This document shows positions 17,345 to 25,926 of a DNA stretch of 64,000 nt, piece by piece (the stretch's first letter is position 1; the number at the start of each line of letters is the position of its first letter). This DNA comes from Bog-473 sp963719485 (GTDB lineage Bacteria > Actinomycetota > Acidimicrobiia > Acidimicrobiales > RAAP-2). Both the position numbers and the translations under genes were made by a program. Location of the stretch: contig OY970387.1 of NCBI GenBank assembly GCA_963719485.1, positions 2,232,001 through 2,296,000 on the forward strand. Reading direction: 5' to 3'. Below the pieces are notes generated by a model. It had not been told where the DNA came from, did not search any database, and worked only from the letters and a program-made list of their open reading frames with translations.

Positions 17345-18118
17345 TTACAGAGCGAAGCCACCATCGACGTTCCAGCTCGCGCCAGTGACGAACCGGGACT
17401 CGGTCCGCGCCAAAAATGCCACGGCGTCCGCTATGTCGCTGGGTTGTGCGTATTGGCCGAGCGCGGTGAGCGACCGCACGGCATCGGCAAAATCCCCCGA
17501 TGCTGGGTTCATATCGGTTTCCACCGGACCTGGCTGGACCGTGTTGACCGTGATGCCGCGAGGTCCGAGTTCACGAGCGAGGTTGCGGGACAGTCCAGCG
17601 ACGGCCGCTTTCGAGAGCGCGTAGACGCTTATTTCGCCGAAGGGAGCCCGGTCGGCGAGCACACTGCCGATGCTGATGATGCGCCCACCCTCGTCAAGGT
17701 GCGGCAACGCGGCCTGGATCGCGACGAAGATCGCTCGGACGTTGACGGCTACTATCCGCTCAAATTCGGCCATCGGGAACTCCTCGATCGGCGCCGCGTA
17801 TGAGGTGCCGGCGTTGTTCACCAGGACATCGAGGCCGTCGAAGCGATCTACAGTCGTCGAAACCGCGCCGCGGACCGCGTCAGCATCCTCACTGTCGGCC
17901 TGGATGGCAAAGGCCTGGCCACCTGCACTGATGATCTCCTGCTCAAGGTCGTTCGCCGCGTCCTTGGACTCCCGGTAGGTGAAAGCCACCGGAGCGCCGT
18001 CAGCCGCGAGCCGCCGAACAATGCCGGCGCCGATTCCCCGAGAACCCCCTGTCACCAGCGTTCGCCGTCCGGCGAGCGGCCTGCTCACAACGTCTTCCAG
18101 CTGTGCCGTCTCAATCAT
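17345..18118 (-). CDS. SDR-family NAD(P)-dependent oxidoreductase
   Basis: Classical SDR, 257 residues. TGGSRGIGAG binds the cofactor, VNNAGTSY supplies the NNAG motif, SIGSVLADRAPFG leads to YALSKAAVAG (YxxxK intact), and a PGPVETDMN loop and WNVDGGFAL C-terminus are standard. ATG 18118 follows AGGGAGCT. It diverges from the TetR gene at 18213, and the 95-bp gap holds a perfect palindrome (18155-18178), so it is the likely repressed target. Substrate unknown. Confidence 0.9.
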   Translation of the reverse strand: MIETAQLEDVVSRPLAGRRTLVTGGSRGIGAGIVRRLAADGAPVAFTYRESKDAANDLEQEIISAGGQAFAIQADSEDADAVRGAVSTTVDRFDGLDVLVNNAGTSYAAPIEEFPMAEFERIVAVNVRAIFVAIQAALPHLDEGGRIISIGSVLADRAPFGEISVYALSKAAVAGLSRNLARELGPRGITVNTVQPGPVETDMNPASGDFADAVRSLTALGQYAQPSDIADAVAFLARTESRFVTGASWNVDGGFAL

Positions 18119-18154
18119 GCAGCTCCCTTAGGGATCGAACGATGCGGTTGAGGG

Positions 18155-18178
18155 ACTAAGTTAGAAATCCAACTTAGT
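18155..18178. promoter_or_regulatory. Palindromic operator between divergent SDR and TetR genes
   Basis: ACTAAGTT (18155-18162), 8-bp spacer AGAAATCC, AACTTAGT (18171-18178): a perfect inverted repeat in the divergent promoter region. Position and symmetry fit autoregulation by the TetR protein encoded at 18213. Confidence 0.65.
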
Positions 18179-18212
18179 GCCTTTTGTTGCCAATGTCTAG
18201 ACTGGAAGTGAG

Positions 18213-18820
18213 ATGACTGACTCAGACAAGACCGAATCGGCGCTCCCGACGGTCGCCCGACCAGACAAGCGAGCGCGGCTGGTGAGTGCCGCCACTGATC
18301 TCCTGTACCGCCAAGGGGTTGAGAAGACCACCCTCGCTGACATCGCCGAAGCGGCAGATGTGCCCCTTGGAAACATCTACTACTACTTCAAGACCAAAGA
18401 CGCCATCGTTGACGCCGTGGTTGAGGCACACGTGAAAGGCCTCGAGGAAACTCTTGCCACCCTCGATCGTCGCTATCGCAACCCCAAAGGCCGGCTCAAG
18501 GGACTCTTCGGGACGCTGGTCGATCGATACGACGTCATTGCAGAGTTCGGCTGCCCACACGGCACTCTCTGCTCGGAGTTGGAGAAGGGAACCGGCCACG
18601 ACGACCACGGAGTCACCCGTCTCTTGGAGATTCCGATCGCCTGGGCCGAGAACAATTCCGAGCAATGGGCCGAGACGACGCTCGTGATCTCGCCGTCGAG
18701 TTCATCGCCAGCTACCAAGGAGCCACCGTGCTCACCCAGGTGCTCAGACAACCGGCACTCCTACCCAAAGAAGCTCGCCGCCTCGAGCGTTGGATCGACT
18801 CGCTCCAGGCCGCCGAATAG
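18213..18820 (+). pseudogene. TetR-family regulator, frameshifted in the ligand-binding domain
   Basis: The HTH is intact (TTLADIAEAADVPLGNIYYYF then KTKDAIVDAV), and the ligand domain follows the usual pattern up to LLEIPIAWAEN. After about 18655 the reading frame loses similarity; reading one base over restores AMGRDDARDLAVEFIASYQG and VLTQVLRQPALLPKEARRLE and a stop at 18818-18820. A single missing base near AACAATTCC (18651-18659) explains this. As read, the first frame continues to a stop at 18830 with a nonsense tail. Either assembly error or a recently broken gene; the intact operator suggests it was functional recently. Confidence 0.75.
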
Positions 18821-18872
18821 TCTGCTCTAGGACAGCGACATGGTCGAACGGTTGGGATACCCACACGGTGCT

Positions 18873-20303
18873 CTACAACCTGTAGATCGACTGGAACTGC
18901 TGATAGGCAGCCATACCTTCAGGACCGTTTTCTCGTCCCAAGCCGCTGGCCTTCATCCCGCCGTAGGGGGCGTCGATTGCAGGGAAGTAGCCGTTGATCC
19001 CGATAGTCCCCGTCGCAACTCGTCGGGCGATGTCTATGCCACGCTCCGTGTCTTCTGTCCAGACCGTCCCCCCCAACCCGTAGGCGGAGTCGTTGGCCAG
19101 ACGCACGGCGTCATCGTCTCCGTCGTAGCGAATGATGACCAGCACGGGTCCGAAGATCTCTTCCTGGCCGATGACGGAACTATTGTCAACGTCGGCAAAG
19201 ATCGTCGGTTGGACGAACCAGCCCTGATCGAGGTCGTCGGGGCGTCCCCCTCCGGTGGTGAGTCGGGCGCCGTCACCCAGCCCTTTTGCTATGTAGGACT
19301 CAACCCTGTCGCGTTGCCGTGCGCTCACCATTGGCCCAATCCGAGTAGCAGGGTCGAGGGAGTCACCGACTTGGGCTTCGCTGGCAAGCGACGTGTAGAA
19401 GTCAACGACCTCGTCGTAACGGTTGGCCGGCGCCAAGATTCGGGTGCTGGCAAAGCAGGTCTGACCGTTAATGAGGAAGCTGGCTGCGAATAACTGTTCA
19501 GCATGCTCTGAGAGCTTGGCGTCATCAAGAATGATCGCAGCCGACTTACCGCCGAGCTCAAGGGTCACTGGTCGCAGAAGCTGGGCGCATGTTGCGGCGA
19601 TCTGGCGTCCAGCCGCGGTTGAACCGGTGAAGGACACTTTGTCGACGCCTGGATGGCTGACGAGATACGCCCCAGCTTCGCGCCCGCCAGGAACGATGTT
19701 GATTACGCCTTCTGGAACACCCGCCTCAATGACGGCCTCGGCCAGCAGGAAAAAATCCAGCACCGTCTCTGGCGGCGGCTTTACGACCAGCGTGCAACCG
19801 GCAGCAAGCGCCGGCGCGATCTTCAAGAAGGAAAGAACCTGGGGGGCGTTAAAGGGAGGGATCGCAGCAGCAACGCCTATCGGCTCTCGCCGCACGAGAG
19901 TAGTCCCTCGCTCTTCCTCACCTCCTGACTGGACAATGAGGTCGGCGTAGTACCGCAAGTACTGCGGCGGCTCGGCGCCTTCAACCTGTCGTGAGGTGGT
20001 GATAGGCATTCCGTTCTGGGAGCTCACCCGCACGGATGTCTCCTCGCTTCGAGTCTCGAGAGCCTCTGCGAGCCTGACCATAACCTCGGCCCTTTGTCGT
20101 GGTGCCCAAGTCGCCCAACCATCCCGTGCGTCGAAAGCGGCTCTGGCAGCCGCAACCGCAGCATCCATGTCTGCTTCGACCGAATCGGGCACTCGGCCTA
20201 TTAGCTGTCCGGTGTTGGCCGATAGCACGTCGATGACGTTGTCGGTTGTGGCGGCCATCCAACCGCCACCAATGAGAAGCGAGTCGTAATCGATAGTCGT
20301 CAC
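18873..20303 (-). CDS. Aldehyde dehydrogenase family protein
   Basis: NAD(P)-dependent oxidation of an aldehyde; 476 residues with GTG 20303 after AAGGAGACGAAT. Motifs: VSFTGSTAAGRQIA (cofactor loop), LELGGKSAAIIL (Glu general base), FLINGQTCFASTRI with the nucleophile Cys, and EEIFGPVLVIIRY. The usual PWNFP motif reads PPFNAPQ, which is seen in some benzaldehyde/salicylaldehyde-type members. Divergent from a LysR regulator at 20531, the probable controller. Substrate unknown; adjacency to the hydrolase/SDR module suggests degradation of a small organic compound. Confidence 0.9.
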   Translation of the reverse strand: MTTIDYDSLLIGGGWMAATTDNVIDVLSANTGQLIGRVPDSVEADMDAAVAAARAAFDARDGWATWAPRQRAEVMVRLAEALETRSEETSVRVSSQNGMPITTSRQVEGAEPPQYLRYYADLIVQSGGEEERGTTLVRREPIGVAAAIPPFNAPQVLSFLKIAPALAAGCTLVVKPPPETVLDFFLLAEAVIEAGVPEGVINIVPGGREAGAYLVSHPGVDKVSFTGSTAAGRQIAATCAQLLRPVTLELGGKSAAIILDDAKLSEHAEQLFAASFLINGQTCFASTRILAPANRYDEVVDFYTSLASEAQVGDSLDPATRIGPMVSARQRDRVESYIAKGLGDGARLTTGGGRPDDLDQGWFVQPTIFADVDNSSVIGQEEIFGPVLVIIRYDGDDDAVRLANDSAYGLGGTVWTEDTERGIDIARRVATGTIGINGYFPAIDAPYGGMKASGLGRENGPEGMAAYQQFQSIYRL

Positions 20304-20530
20304 ATTCGTCTCCTTGGTCTTCTGCTGCAGGGTGGAGGGAACTTCCTGGCTGTCTATTTGTTCTGACTCATTTCACTGCCCGTCCGAGAACTGAGTCGCG
20401 TGTTCCGAGATAGAGAGACGCGTCTGTACATGTCAACGTGGTCCCGCGGGGGCCGGGGGTGCGCGAGGTATGACAGTCACACCGTATGGCTCTGTTTTGG
20501 CCTTGAAAAAGACTTTGTAGGCTGCTGGAC

Positions 20531-21448
20531 ATGCCTCAGGAGCATGGCAGTGCCATCGAACTCCGGCATCTTCGGTACTTCATCGCCGTCGCCGAGATGG
20601 GCAGCCTCACGGAGGCGGCGGAGCGGCGCCTCTACACCTCACAGCCTTCACTGAGCCGGCAGATCCGCGACCTCGAGTCTCATGTCGGGGTGCAGCTGTT
20701 GTCGCGCAGCGTTCGTGGCGTGGAGCTGACACCGGCGGGCAAGGTCTTTCTCGACCACGCTCGCCTCGTGCTGATGCACGTGGACGCAGCGGTTGAAACG
20801 GCACGCCGAGCGGGGCAACCCGAACGCAAGACGTTCGCCATCGGCTTTCAAACGGGGCACGAGATGAACTGGCTCTCGCCCGTGATGCACATACTCCAGG
20901 ACGAGCTGCAGCAGATCCAGGTGACAGTCTCGAGCGACTACTCGCCGGATCTCGCCGAAGCACTCGCCCGCGGCCGGCTCGATCTGGCCTTTCTGCGCGT
21001 CGAGTCCGGCTATGACCTCGAGTACCACGTCGTCGATTCCGAGCCGCTCATCGTTCTCATGCCCAGCGATCATCGTCTCACCGCACGATCATGTGTAAGT
21101 CCGGAAGCTCTCGTCGGCGAGATCTTCATTGGCGGCTCGAACAAGGCCAGCGTGCTTCATGCCGTCACCGAGGACTACTTCCACCGCTCCGGGCTCGACA
21201 TCAAGTTCGATCACGGCGTCGACAACTTGGCAATGGCCATTTCCCTCGTCGCATCCACCCGCGGCGTGGCGCTCATGCCTGAGTACGCCAAGAACCTGCT
21301 GCCGCCGTCGGTCGTGAGCCGACCGCTGGAAGGCGAGGCACCAACAATCGACATCGCCGTGGGCTACAGCAAGTCGAACTCCTCGCCGGCCCTTGAGCGG
21401 TTCGTGGTGCGGCTCGACGAACTAGTCCGCGTCAACCAGAGGCTCTGA
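20531..21448 (+). CDS. LysR-family transcriptional regulator
   Basis: 305 residues. N-terminal winged HTH: IELRHLRYFIAVAEMGSLTE, AAERRLYTSQPSLSRQI and DLESHVGVQLLSR. The effector domain follows (FAIGFQTGHEMNWLSPVMH; VALMPEYAKNLLPPSVV). Closest in style to the CatR/BenM/HcaR branch with YTSQPSLS. Divergent from the aldehyde dehydrogenase; the 227-bp gap holds a 6-bp inverted repeat GACTCA/TGAGTC (20365-20370, 20392-20397) that might be part of a binding region, weakly supported. Confidence 0.9.
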   Translation: MPQEHGSAIELRHLRYFIAVAEMGSLTEAAERRLYTSQPSLSRQIRDLESHVGVQLLSRSVRGVELTPAGKVFLDHARLVLMHVDAAVETARRAGQPERKTFAIGFQTGHEMNWLSPVMHILQDELQQIQVTVSSDYSPDLAEALARGRLDLAFLRVESGYDLEYHVVDSEPLIVLMPSDHRLTARSCVSPEALVGEIFIGGSNKASVLHAVTEDYFHRSGLDIKFDHGVDNLAMAISLVASTRGVALMPEYAKNLLPPSVVSRPLEGEAPTIDIAVGYSKSNSSPALERFVVRLDELVRVNQRL

Positions 21449-21599
21449 CGCCACGGAGTACCTCGTAGCTTCCGGGGCGGCTGAGGGCCCCCAGGTTCGG
21501 GCGCAACCGTGTGAGGGGAGGTCAAGCTCCCATGACAGTGACACCGGCCGTGCGTGGTTGCGCCTATCGCTGTTCACGGGTTCCGTCGTCTGCCTCGCA

Positions 21600-21990
21600 C
21601 CGGTCACCGCCGCCTCGGGGTCGATGGTGTCCTGCCGCTTGCCGACGAACGTGATCGTCGTCAACAGGGGACCTGCGCCATTCGCTCGGCATTGCGTGAA
21701 CCGCCGATCGGACGTGATTACCGATCCGCGGAAAAGTCCGACAGGGACCAGTGGGGCGTGTCTTTACGTGTCTTTACCGTGCGGGAAGGGGAGGGATTGT
21801 GAGGGAACCTGAGGGGATCGAAACGCCGCTACCAGGAAACTCCTCGGAAAGGACCTGGTCATACCGCCGAGAACCAGACATTCGCAATGTAGAGGCCGAG
21901 GGTTCGAGTCCCTTCACCTCCACCAAAGGCCCAGGTCAGAGGGCTGAAGTGGGATCCCCGGAAGAATCACAAGCGTCGTGGAGCGCTACG
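21600..21990 (+). repeat. tRNA/tmRNA-tail repeat element, copy 3
   Basis: Shared blocks: GGGTCGATGGTGTCCTG and GACGAACGTGATCGTCGTC near 21618-21663; tandem arms GTGTCTTTACGTGTCTTTAC at 21758-21777; GAGGGATTGTGAGGGAACC; hairpin starting ACCAGGAAACTCC; ACATT-CGC-AATGT mini-hairpin; tRNA-like tail GAGGGTTCGAGTCCCTT-CACCTCC-ACCA at 21898-21925; then AAAGGCCCAGGTCAGAGGGC and AAGTGGGATCCCC. It follows the LysR gene and precedes the cation exchanger. Confidence 0.75.
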
Positions 21991-22288
21991 TAGCTTTGCG
22001 TCGAGGTCGTTCGGGCGATTCGTCTGCTTTGCTCTCGCCCACAAGCCGCGGTCCTCCGACTGTCTCGAGCGGGTCATCGTCGAGAAACGACATCGCCGGT
22101 GGGAGTGTCGATCTCCGTCGCCGAGTCACCATCGTCGGTATGCTTGCGAGCGGAGAGCCGGGAAGCCTGGTCGGCACGTCCGTCTCGAGCGCACCGGGAG
22201 CTGAAATGACCTGTCGGGTTCTCCACAACACACCCCTCGTGACGCCTTCGCGCAGGCGCGCGGTGTGGTCCGGCCGGATCGGATCTGA
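21991..22288. other. Near-300-bp stretch without a supported gene
   Basis: Between repeat copy 3 and the cation exchanger. Frames run through on both strands but none resembles a family. The exchanger's missing first start codon implies that its original 5' end, or a disrupting insertion point, lies here. Confidence 0.3.
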
Positions 22289-22360
22289 GCGAACCTGACG
22301 GTAGGTCCTGCCGTTGCGGTCTTCGTCGTCGGGGCAGCTATCAGCCTGGGCACGAGTTGG

Positions 22361-23296
22361 GTGCTGGTCACCCGGCTTGAGCGCGTCGGAGAGCGCCTCG
22401 GGTTCTCCGAAGCCAGCCTCGGCATGGTGGCCGCCCTGGCGGCGGACACGCCTGAGATCACGGCTTCGATTACCGCGATCGCCCACCATCAACAGACAGT
22501 TGGCGCCGGGGTTGTCTTGGGCTCGAACGTCTTCAATCTCGCAGCACTCCTGGGCCTGGGCGCCGTTGTGGCGGGTCGAATCAGTCTGCACCGAAGAGTC
22601 GTCGTCCTAGGCGGCACCGTTGCGATGATCGTCGGAGCGGTGTGCCTACTGAGCGTCGGTGGCCAGGTCTCCGCCGGCGCGGGGTTGGGTGTCGTCCTCG
22701 CCGTCTTGTTCGCGTACGTGACGCTGCTGGCCGCGCACCGGAGCATCTTGGGCCGATTGCACTTACCCGATGAATGGTCGACGTGGCTCACAGCGGCCAT
22801 CGTCGAGGAGGAAAGCGAGCTCGAAGAGGCGATCCGTCCGCAGCGAGGGACCTCACGAGACACGCTGGTCGCGATCGGCGCCCTGGTGGTCGTGGTGCTG
22901 GCCAGTGTGGCCATGGAGCAAGGAGCTTCGTCGCTCGGCACGCATTTCGGGGTCCCTGAGATCGTGGTGGGTGGTCTTGTCCTCGCCGCCGTCACCAGCC
23001 TGCCCAATGCGGTCTCCGCCGTGTACCTGGCTCGGCGGGGCCGGGGCGCGGCCGCCTTCAGTACCGGGCTCAACTCGAACTCGCTCAATGTCGCCGCTGG
23101 CCTCTTGATCCCCGCCGTGGTCATCGGGTTGGCCAAGCCGTCAGCGTCGGGAGTTTTGGTGGCCAGCTGGTACGTCGGGCTTACTACGCTGACCCTTTTG
23201 CTCGCCTACGTGGGCCGCGGACTCGAGCGCATAGCTGGGGGTGCGATCATCGCGGCCTACGTCGCCTTCGTGGTTGTGCTCCTCGCCACCACGTGA
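22361..23296 (+). CDS. CaCA-family cation/calcium exchanger-like protein, 5' end unclear
   Basis: Two internal alpha-repeats are visible: AALAADTPEITASI followed by GAGVVLGSNVFNLAALLG, and VGGLVLAAVTSLPNAVSAV followed by STGLNSNSLNVAAGLL, the GSN/NSN motifs of the Ca2+:cation antiporter superfamily. About ten hydrophobic segments. The frame is open upstream from 22289 and encodes a further hydrophobic helix (AVAVFVVGAAISLGTSWVL) that matches the family's first helix, but no ATG, GTG or TTG precedes it; GTG 22361 is the first start available. So the gene is either 5'-truncated next to repeat copy 3, or uses an unusual start. Transported ion not assignable. Confidence 0.72.
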   Translation: MLVTRLERVGERLGFSEASLGMVAALAADTPEITASITAIAHHQQTVGAGVVLGSNVFNLAALLGLGAVVAGRISLHRRVVVLGGTVAMIVGAVCLLSVGGQVSAGAGLGVVLAVLFAYVTLLAAHRSILGRLHLPDEWSTWLTAAIVEEESELEEAIRPQRGTSRDTLVAIGALVVVVLASVAMEQGASSLGTHFGVPEIVVGGLVLAAVTSLPNAVSAVYLARRGRGAAAFSTGLNSNSLNVAAGLLIPAVVIGLAKPSASGVLVASWYVGLTTLTLLLAYVGRGLERIAGGAIIAAYVAFVVVLLATT

Positions 23297-23329
23297 GTCA
23301 TCCGGTGCGCCGGGACCGGTCGCGGCGTT

Positions 23330-24076
23330 CTATGCGCTACGGAGGCTTGGACGCAGCGCCGCGCCGGCCTGGTCGGCGAGCGCGACGGCGACCACGCGAG
23401 GTTGCAGCGGCACCTCAAAGCCCGGTGTCGGGGTGAGGATGAAGCGGCCCAGGGCTTCGCCGCGGTGGGCGACCAAAAGCTCGATCTCGGGGCCCGGGAG
23501 GCCCATGCGATCGACGCCCCAGATCCGGCCGCCGAGTAGCACATGCCCGTCATGCTCAAGGCGCATCATGGGACGGTCTGCGATTCCCTCTTCGTAGCGA
23601 CAAGCGCGGAGGTGCAGGAGATCCACCAGTGTGGCGCGCACGCGCTCGAGCACCTCGGAAGCTGGTGTGCCCGATGCGACGAGTTCAGAGACGTCGTAAA
23701 TCACTCCGACGTAGTCTGCTTCCTCGAATGCGCTGGCCCGGTGGTGTCGATTGCGCGCCGCGAGCTCGGAGACGATGATCCCGACCACGAAGAGGCAGAC
23801 CGCGGTCTCGATGTCGGGTCGATGCGTGATGGCAAGCCTCTCGTAGGGCTGCGTGAGGAAGTAGTCGAACCACAAGGTGGCGCTCAGAGTGGCCACGAAG
23901 CCGCTGAAGCGGTTGCCCAGAGCAGCGACGGCGACGATGACGGCGACGAGGATCAGGGCCGACGCAGTGCTCGCGAAGTCTCCTCGGAACGGGACCAAGA
24001 GGGCTGCGACCCCGAGCGGGAGGACGAGGGCGGCGACGAAGGCGATCTGGTCTCGATACGGGCGGAATCGGTCCAT
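23330..24076 (-). CDS. DUF4118 membrane protein (KdpD-like sensor module without kinase)
   Basis: 248 residues. Three to four membrane segments near the N-terminus end with ATLWFDYFLTQPYERLAI, the characteristic DUF4118 motif found in KdpD-type and other sensor kinases. The remainder (about 120 residues: YDVSELVASGTPASEVLERV) looks like a GAF-type helix and sheet region. There is no histidine kinase domain. Same strand as the SCO1 and short membrane genes upstream, so probably one operon. It may be a free sensory subunit. Confidence 0.75.
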   Translation of the reverse strand: MDRFRPYRDQIAFVAALVLPLGVAALLVPFRGDFASTASALILVAVIVAVAALGNRFSGFVATLSATLWFDYFLTQPYERLAITHRPDIETAVCLFVVGIIVSELAARNRHHRASAFEEADYVGVIYDVSELVASGTPASEVLERVRATLVDLLHLRACRYEEGIADRPMMRLEHDGHVLLGGRIWGVDRMGLPGPEIELLVAHRGEALGRFILTPTPGFEVPLQPRVVAVALADQAGAALRPSLRSA

Positions 24077-24190
24077 GGTTGCCTCGCTTTGATCTGGTGT
24101 TCTGAGTTTCCCATGACAAGTGCGATGGCGGAAGGCCGGCGCCCTAGGTGTCGGCTCAGCCGTGCCGTGGGGCTGCGGCGCCCCTACTCC

Positions 24191-24595
24191 CTACCGCCTG
24201 GTCACGGACCCGATGATTCCGGCGGCCCACGTGCACGCAATGGCCACCATCAGCACGGCGGCGGTGAGGGTGAGCTGGGCGGGGGTGTCCCAGATCCCAT
24301 CAGGGAGGGCGAGGACCAGGGCCAAGAGGACGGCGACCGCCCCGACTTGGGCCGCGCGGGCGCGCTGAGAGGTGAAGAGCGCGCAACACGGGCCCGCGAT
24401 GAGCAGGCCGATCAGGATGAAGCGGGGGCCGAGCGCAGCGTCGGTGAGAGCGATCACCAGGGTGATCGCAAGACTGATCCTCCAGAGGTATCTCGAGGTA
24501 CGAGCGGTGACGAGGGGTTTGCCCTGCGGACCCGACCCTGAAGCAGCGGATGGGACTCGGTCGTCGCGGTCATTGTGCTCGTCAGGGGACCACAC
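24191..24595 (-). CDS. Small multi-helix membrane protein, like the N-terminus of SpoIIE-type phosphatases
   Basis: 134 residues with a polar N-terminus and three or four membrane helices. The segment VIALTDAALGPRFILIGLLI followed by AGPCCALFT resembles the membrane region that precedes PP2C/SpoIIE phosphatase domains in actinobacteria, yet here the protein ends after the helices. It could be a truncated sensor or a stand-alone membrane module. It sits between SCO1 and the DUF4118 gene on the same strand, another sensor-like piece lacking an output domain. Confidence 0.6.
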   Translation of the reverse strand: MWSPDEHNDRDDRVPSAASGSGPQGKPLVTARTSRYLWRISLAITLVIALTDAALGPRFILIGLLIAGPCCALFTSQRARAAQVGAVAVLLALVLALPDGIWDTPAQLTLTAAVLMVAIACTWAAGIIGSVTRR

Positions 24596-24667
24596 GGCGT
24601 GCCCTTAGTTCGGTGAAGACAGCTGCCTCCGAAGCGAGCGTAGCTCCGAGGGCTCTTGCGCCGTCGG

Positions 24668-25419
24668 TCATCGCAGCAACCAGACGATCGCGTCGAAGGC
24701 CTGATCGACGGTCCAGCTCCCACCACCTGGGTTCTCAGAGTCGTAGACACCTTGGGCATCGAGAAGACGACGCGGGACTTGGGCACGCTCGCGCCGCGGA
24801 CCATTCCGGCGGTGATGAAGTGCTCGCGCAGATGCGGGTCGAGCAGGGCGAATCCGTCGGAGTGGTTGACGTCGTAGGTGTAGGGCTGGCGGGTCTGCCA
24901 GTCGATGCCGGGAGGTGAGCCCTCGGGGACGACCTGGTGGTAGAGGCCGAAGAAGTGCCACACCGCCGCGATCGTCGAAGATCCTGCGGTGAGGAGGGGC
25001 CAGCTGACGCCGGTGAGTTTGGCGTAGGCGGCCATCCGCTGGGGTGCGTCGCGGCCGGGGTCGACGGTCACCTCGACGATCGCTGTCTTCGATGTCAGGT
25101 GTTGCGCAGCGAGCTGGCGCTCGAGGGCGAGCAGCCCGCCAGTGGTCACCGGGCACTCTTCCTGGCACGAGGTGAGGAAGGGCACCAAGAAGACGGCCTG
25201 GCCGGCGAAGGTGCGGAGGGTGACGGGCCGTCCCTCCTGATCAGTGAGGCTCGCGTCGAGGATCGAGGCAGGAACGGCCCGATCCATCTGGTCACCGATC
25301 GAGGCCGGCGGAGGGCCGGGCGAGCTCGCTCCGGGCGAAGAGAGCCCGAGGCTCAGAGCTGCGCCGGCGACGAGAGCCGTTGACGCGCCCAGGAGCACCC
25401 GCTTGCGCCGAAAACCCAT
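24668..25419 (-). pseudogene. SCO1/SenC-family protein, frameshifted near its C-terminus
   Basis: Copper-binding thioredoxin-fold protein of cytochrome c oxidase assembly or redox signalling. A signal peptide or anchor starts at ATG 25419 (RRKR, then a hydrophobic run). FLVPFLTSCQEECPVTTGG carries the CxxxC copper site, VTVDPGRDAPQRMAAYA follows the family, and the copper-ligand His region HSDGFALLDP is present. At about 24762 the frame breaks: reading one base over gives LDAQGVYDSENPGGGSWTVD then QAFDAIVWLLR and a stop at 24668, the normal family ending. As read, the first frame runs on to 24454. Adjacent to the divergent MarR start (25441). Confidence 0.75.
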
Positions 25420-25440
25420 AGCCTGCACAATAGATGTCAT

Positions 25441-25926
25441 ATGCAACAAAGTGCCATCGCCCCTCCCACGCAAGATCACCTGGTCGATGCCGTCCTCAGC
25501 GCCAGCCGGGTGCTCGTGGCCATCGCGGCCCGCTCGCTCGCTGACGTGGGAGAAGAGGTGACCTTGACCCAGTACCGCTCGCTGGTGGTCCTGGCCTCAA
25601 GGGGGCCTCAGGGTGTGGCGGCGCTGGCCGACGCGGTCTCAGTCACGCCTCCCACCGCCTCGAGGATGTGCGACCGCCTGGTCAAGAAGGGCCTTGTGAC
25701 GCGCCGGACCGACCGGCGCGACCGGCGTCAGGTACGCATCGCGTTGTCTCCCGATGGCCGGCGCCTGGTCGACACGGTGACGGCTCGGCGCCGCCAAGAG
25801 ATCGAGCACCTCGTCGCCACCATTCCCGCCGAGTCCCGGGGCGGGGTCGTCGATGCGCTGCGGCATTTGAGCGAGACAGCGGGTGAAGTGCCCGAGCAGG
25901 ACTGGAGCACGGGCTGGGACCTGTGA
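25441..25926 (+). CDS. MarR-family transcriptional regulator
   Basis: 161 residues with the MarR winged helix: VAALADAVSVTPPTASRMCD, LVKKGLVTRRTDRRDRRQVR and ALSPDGRRLV. The ATG at 25441 lies immediately against the possible upstream start (25440) of the divergent SCO1 gene, so both promoters must share about 20 bp; an imperfect TGCACAA/TATGCAA pair there might be the operator, and the mRNA may have little or no leader. The 3' end overlaps the CLC gene by four bases, so they are an operon. Confidence 0.87.
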   Translation: MQQSAIAPPTQDHLVDAVLSASRVLVAIAARSLADVGEEVTLTQYRSLVVLASRGPQGVAALADAVSVTPPTASRMCDRLVKKGLVTRRTDRRDRRQVRIALSPDGRRLVDTVTARRRQEIEHLVATIPAESRGGVVDALRHLSETAGEVPEQDWSTGWDL

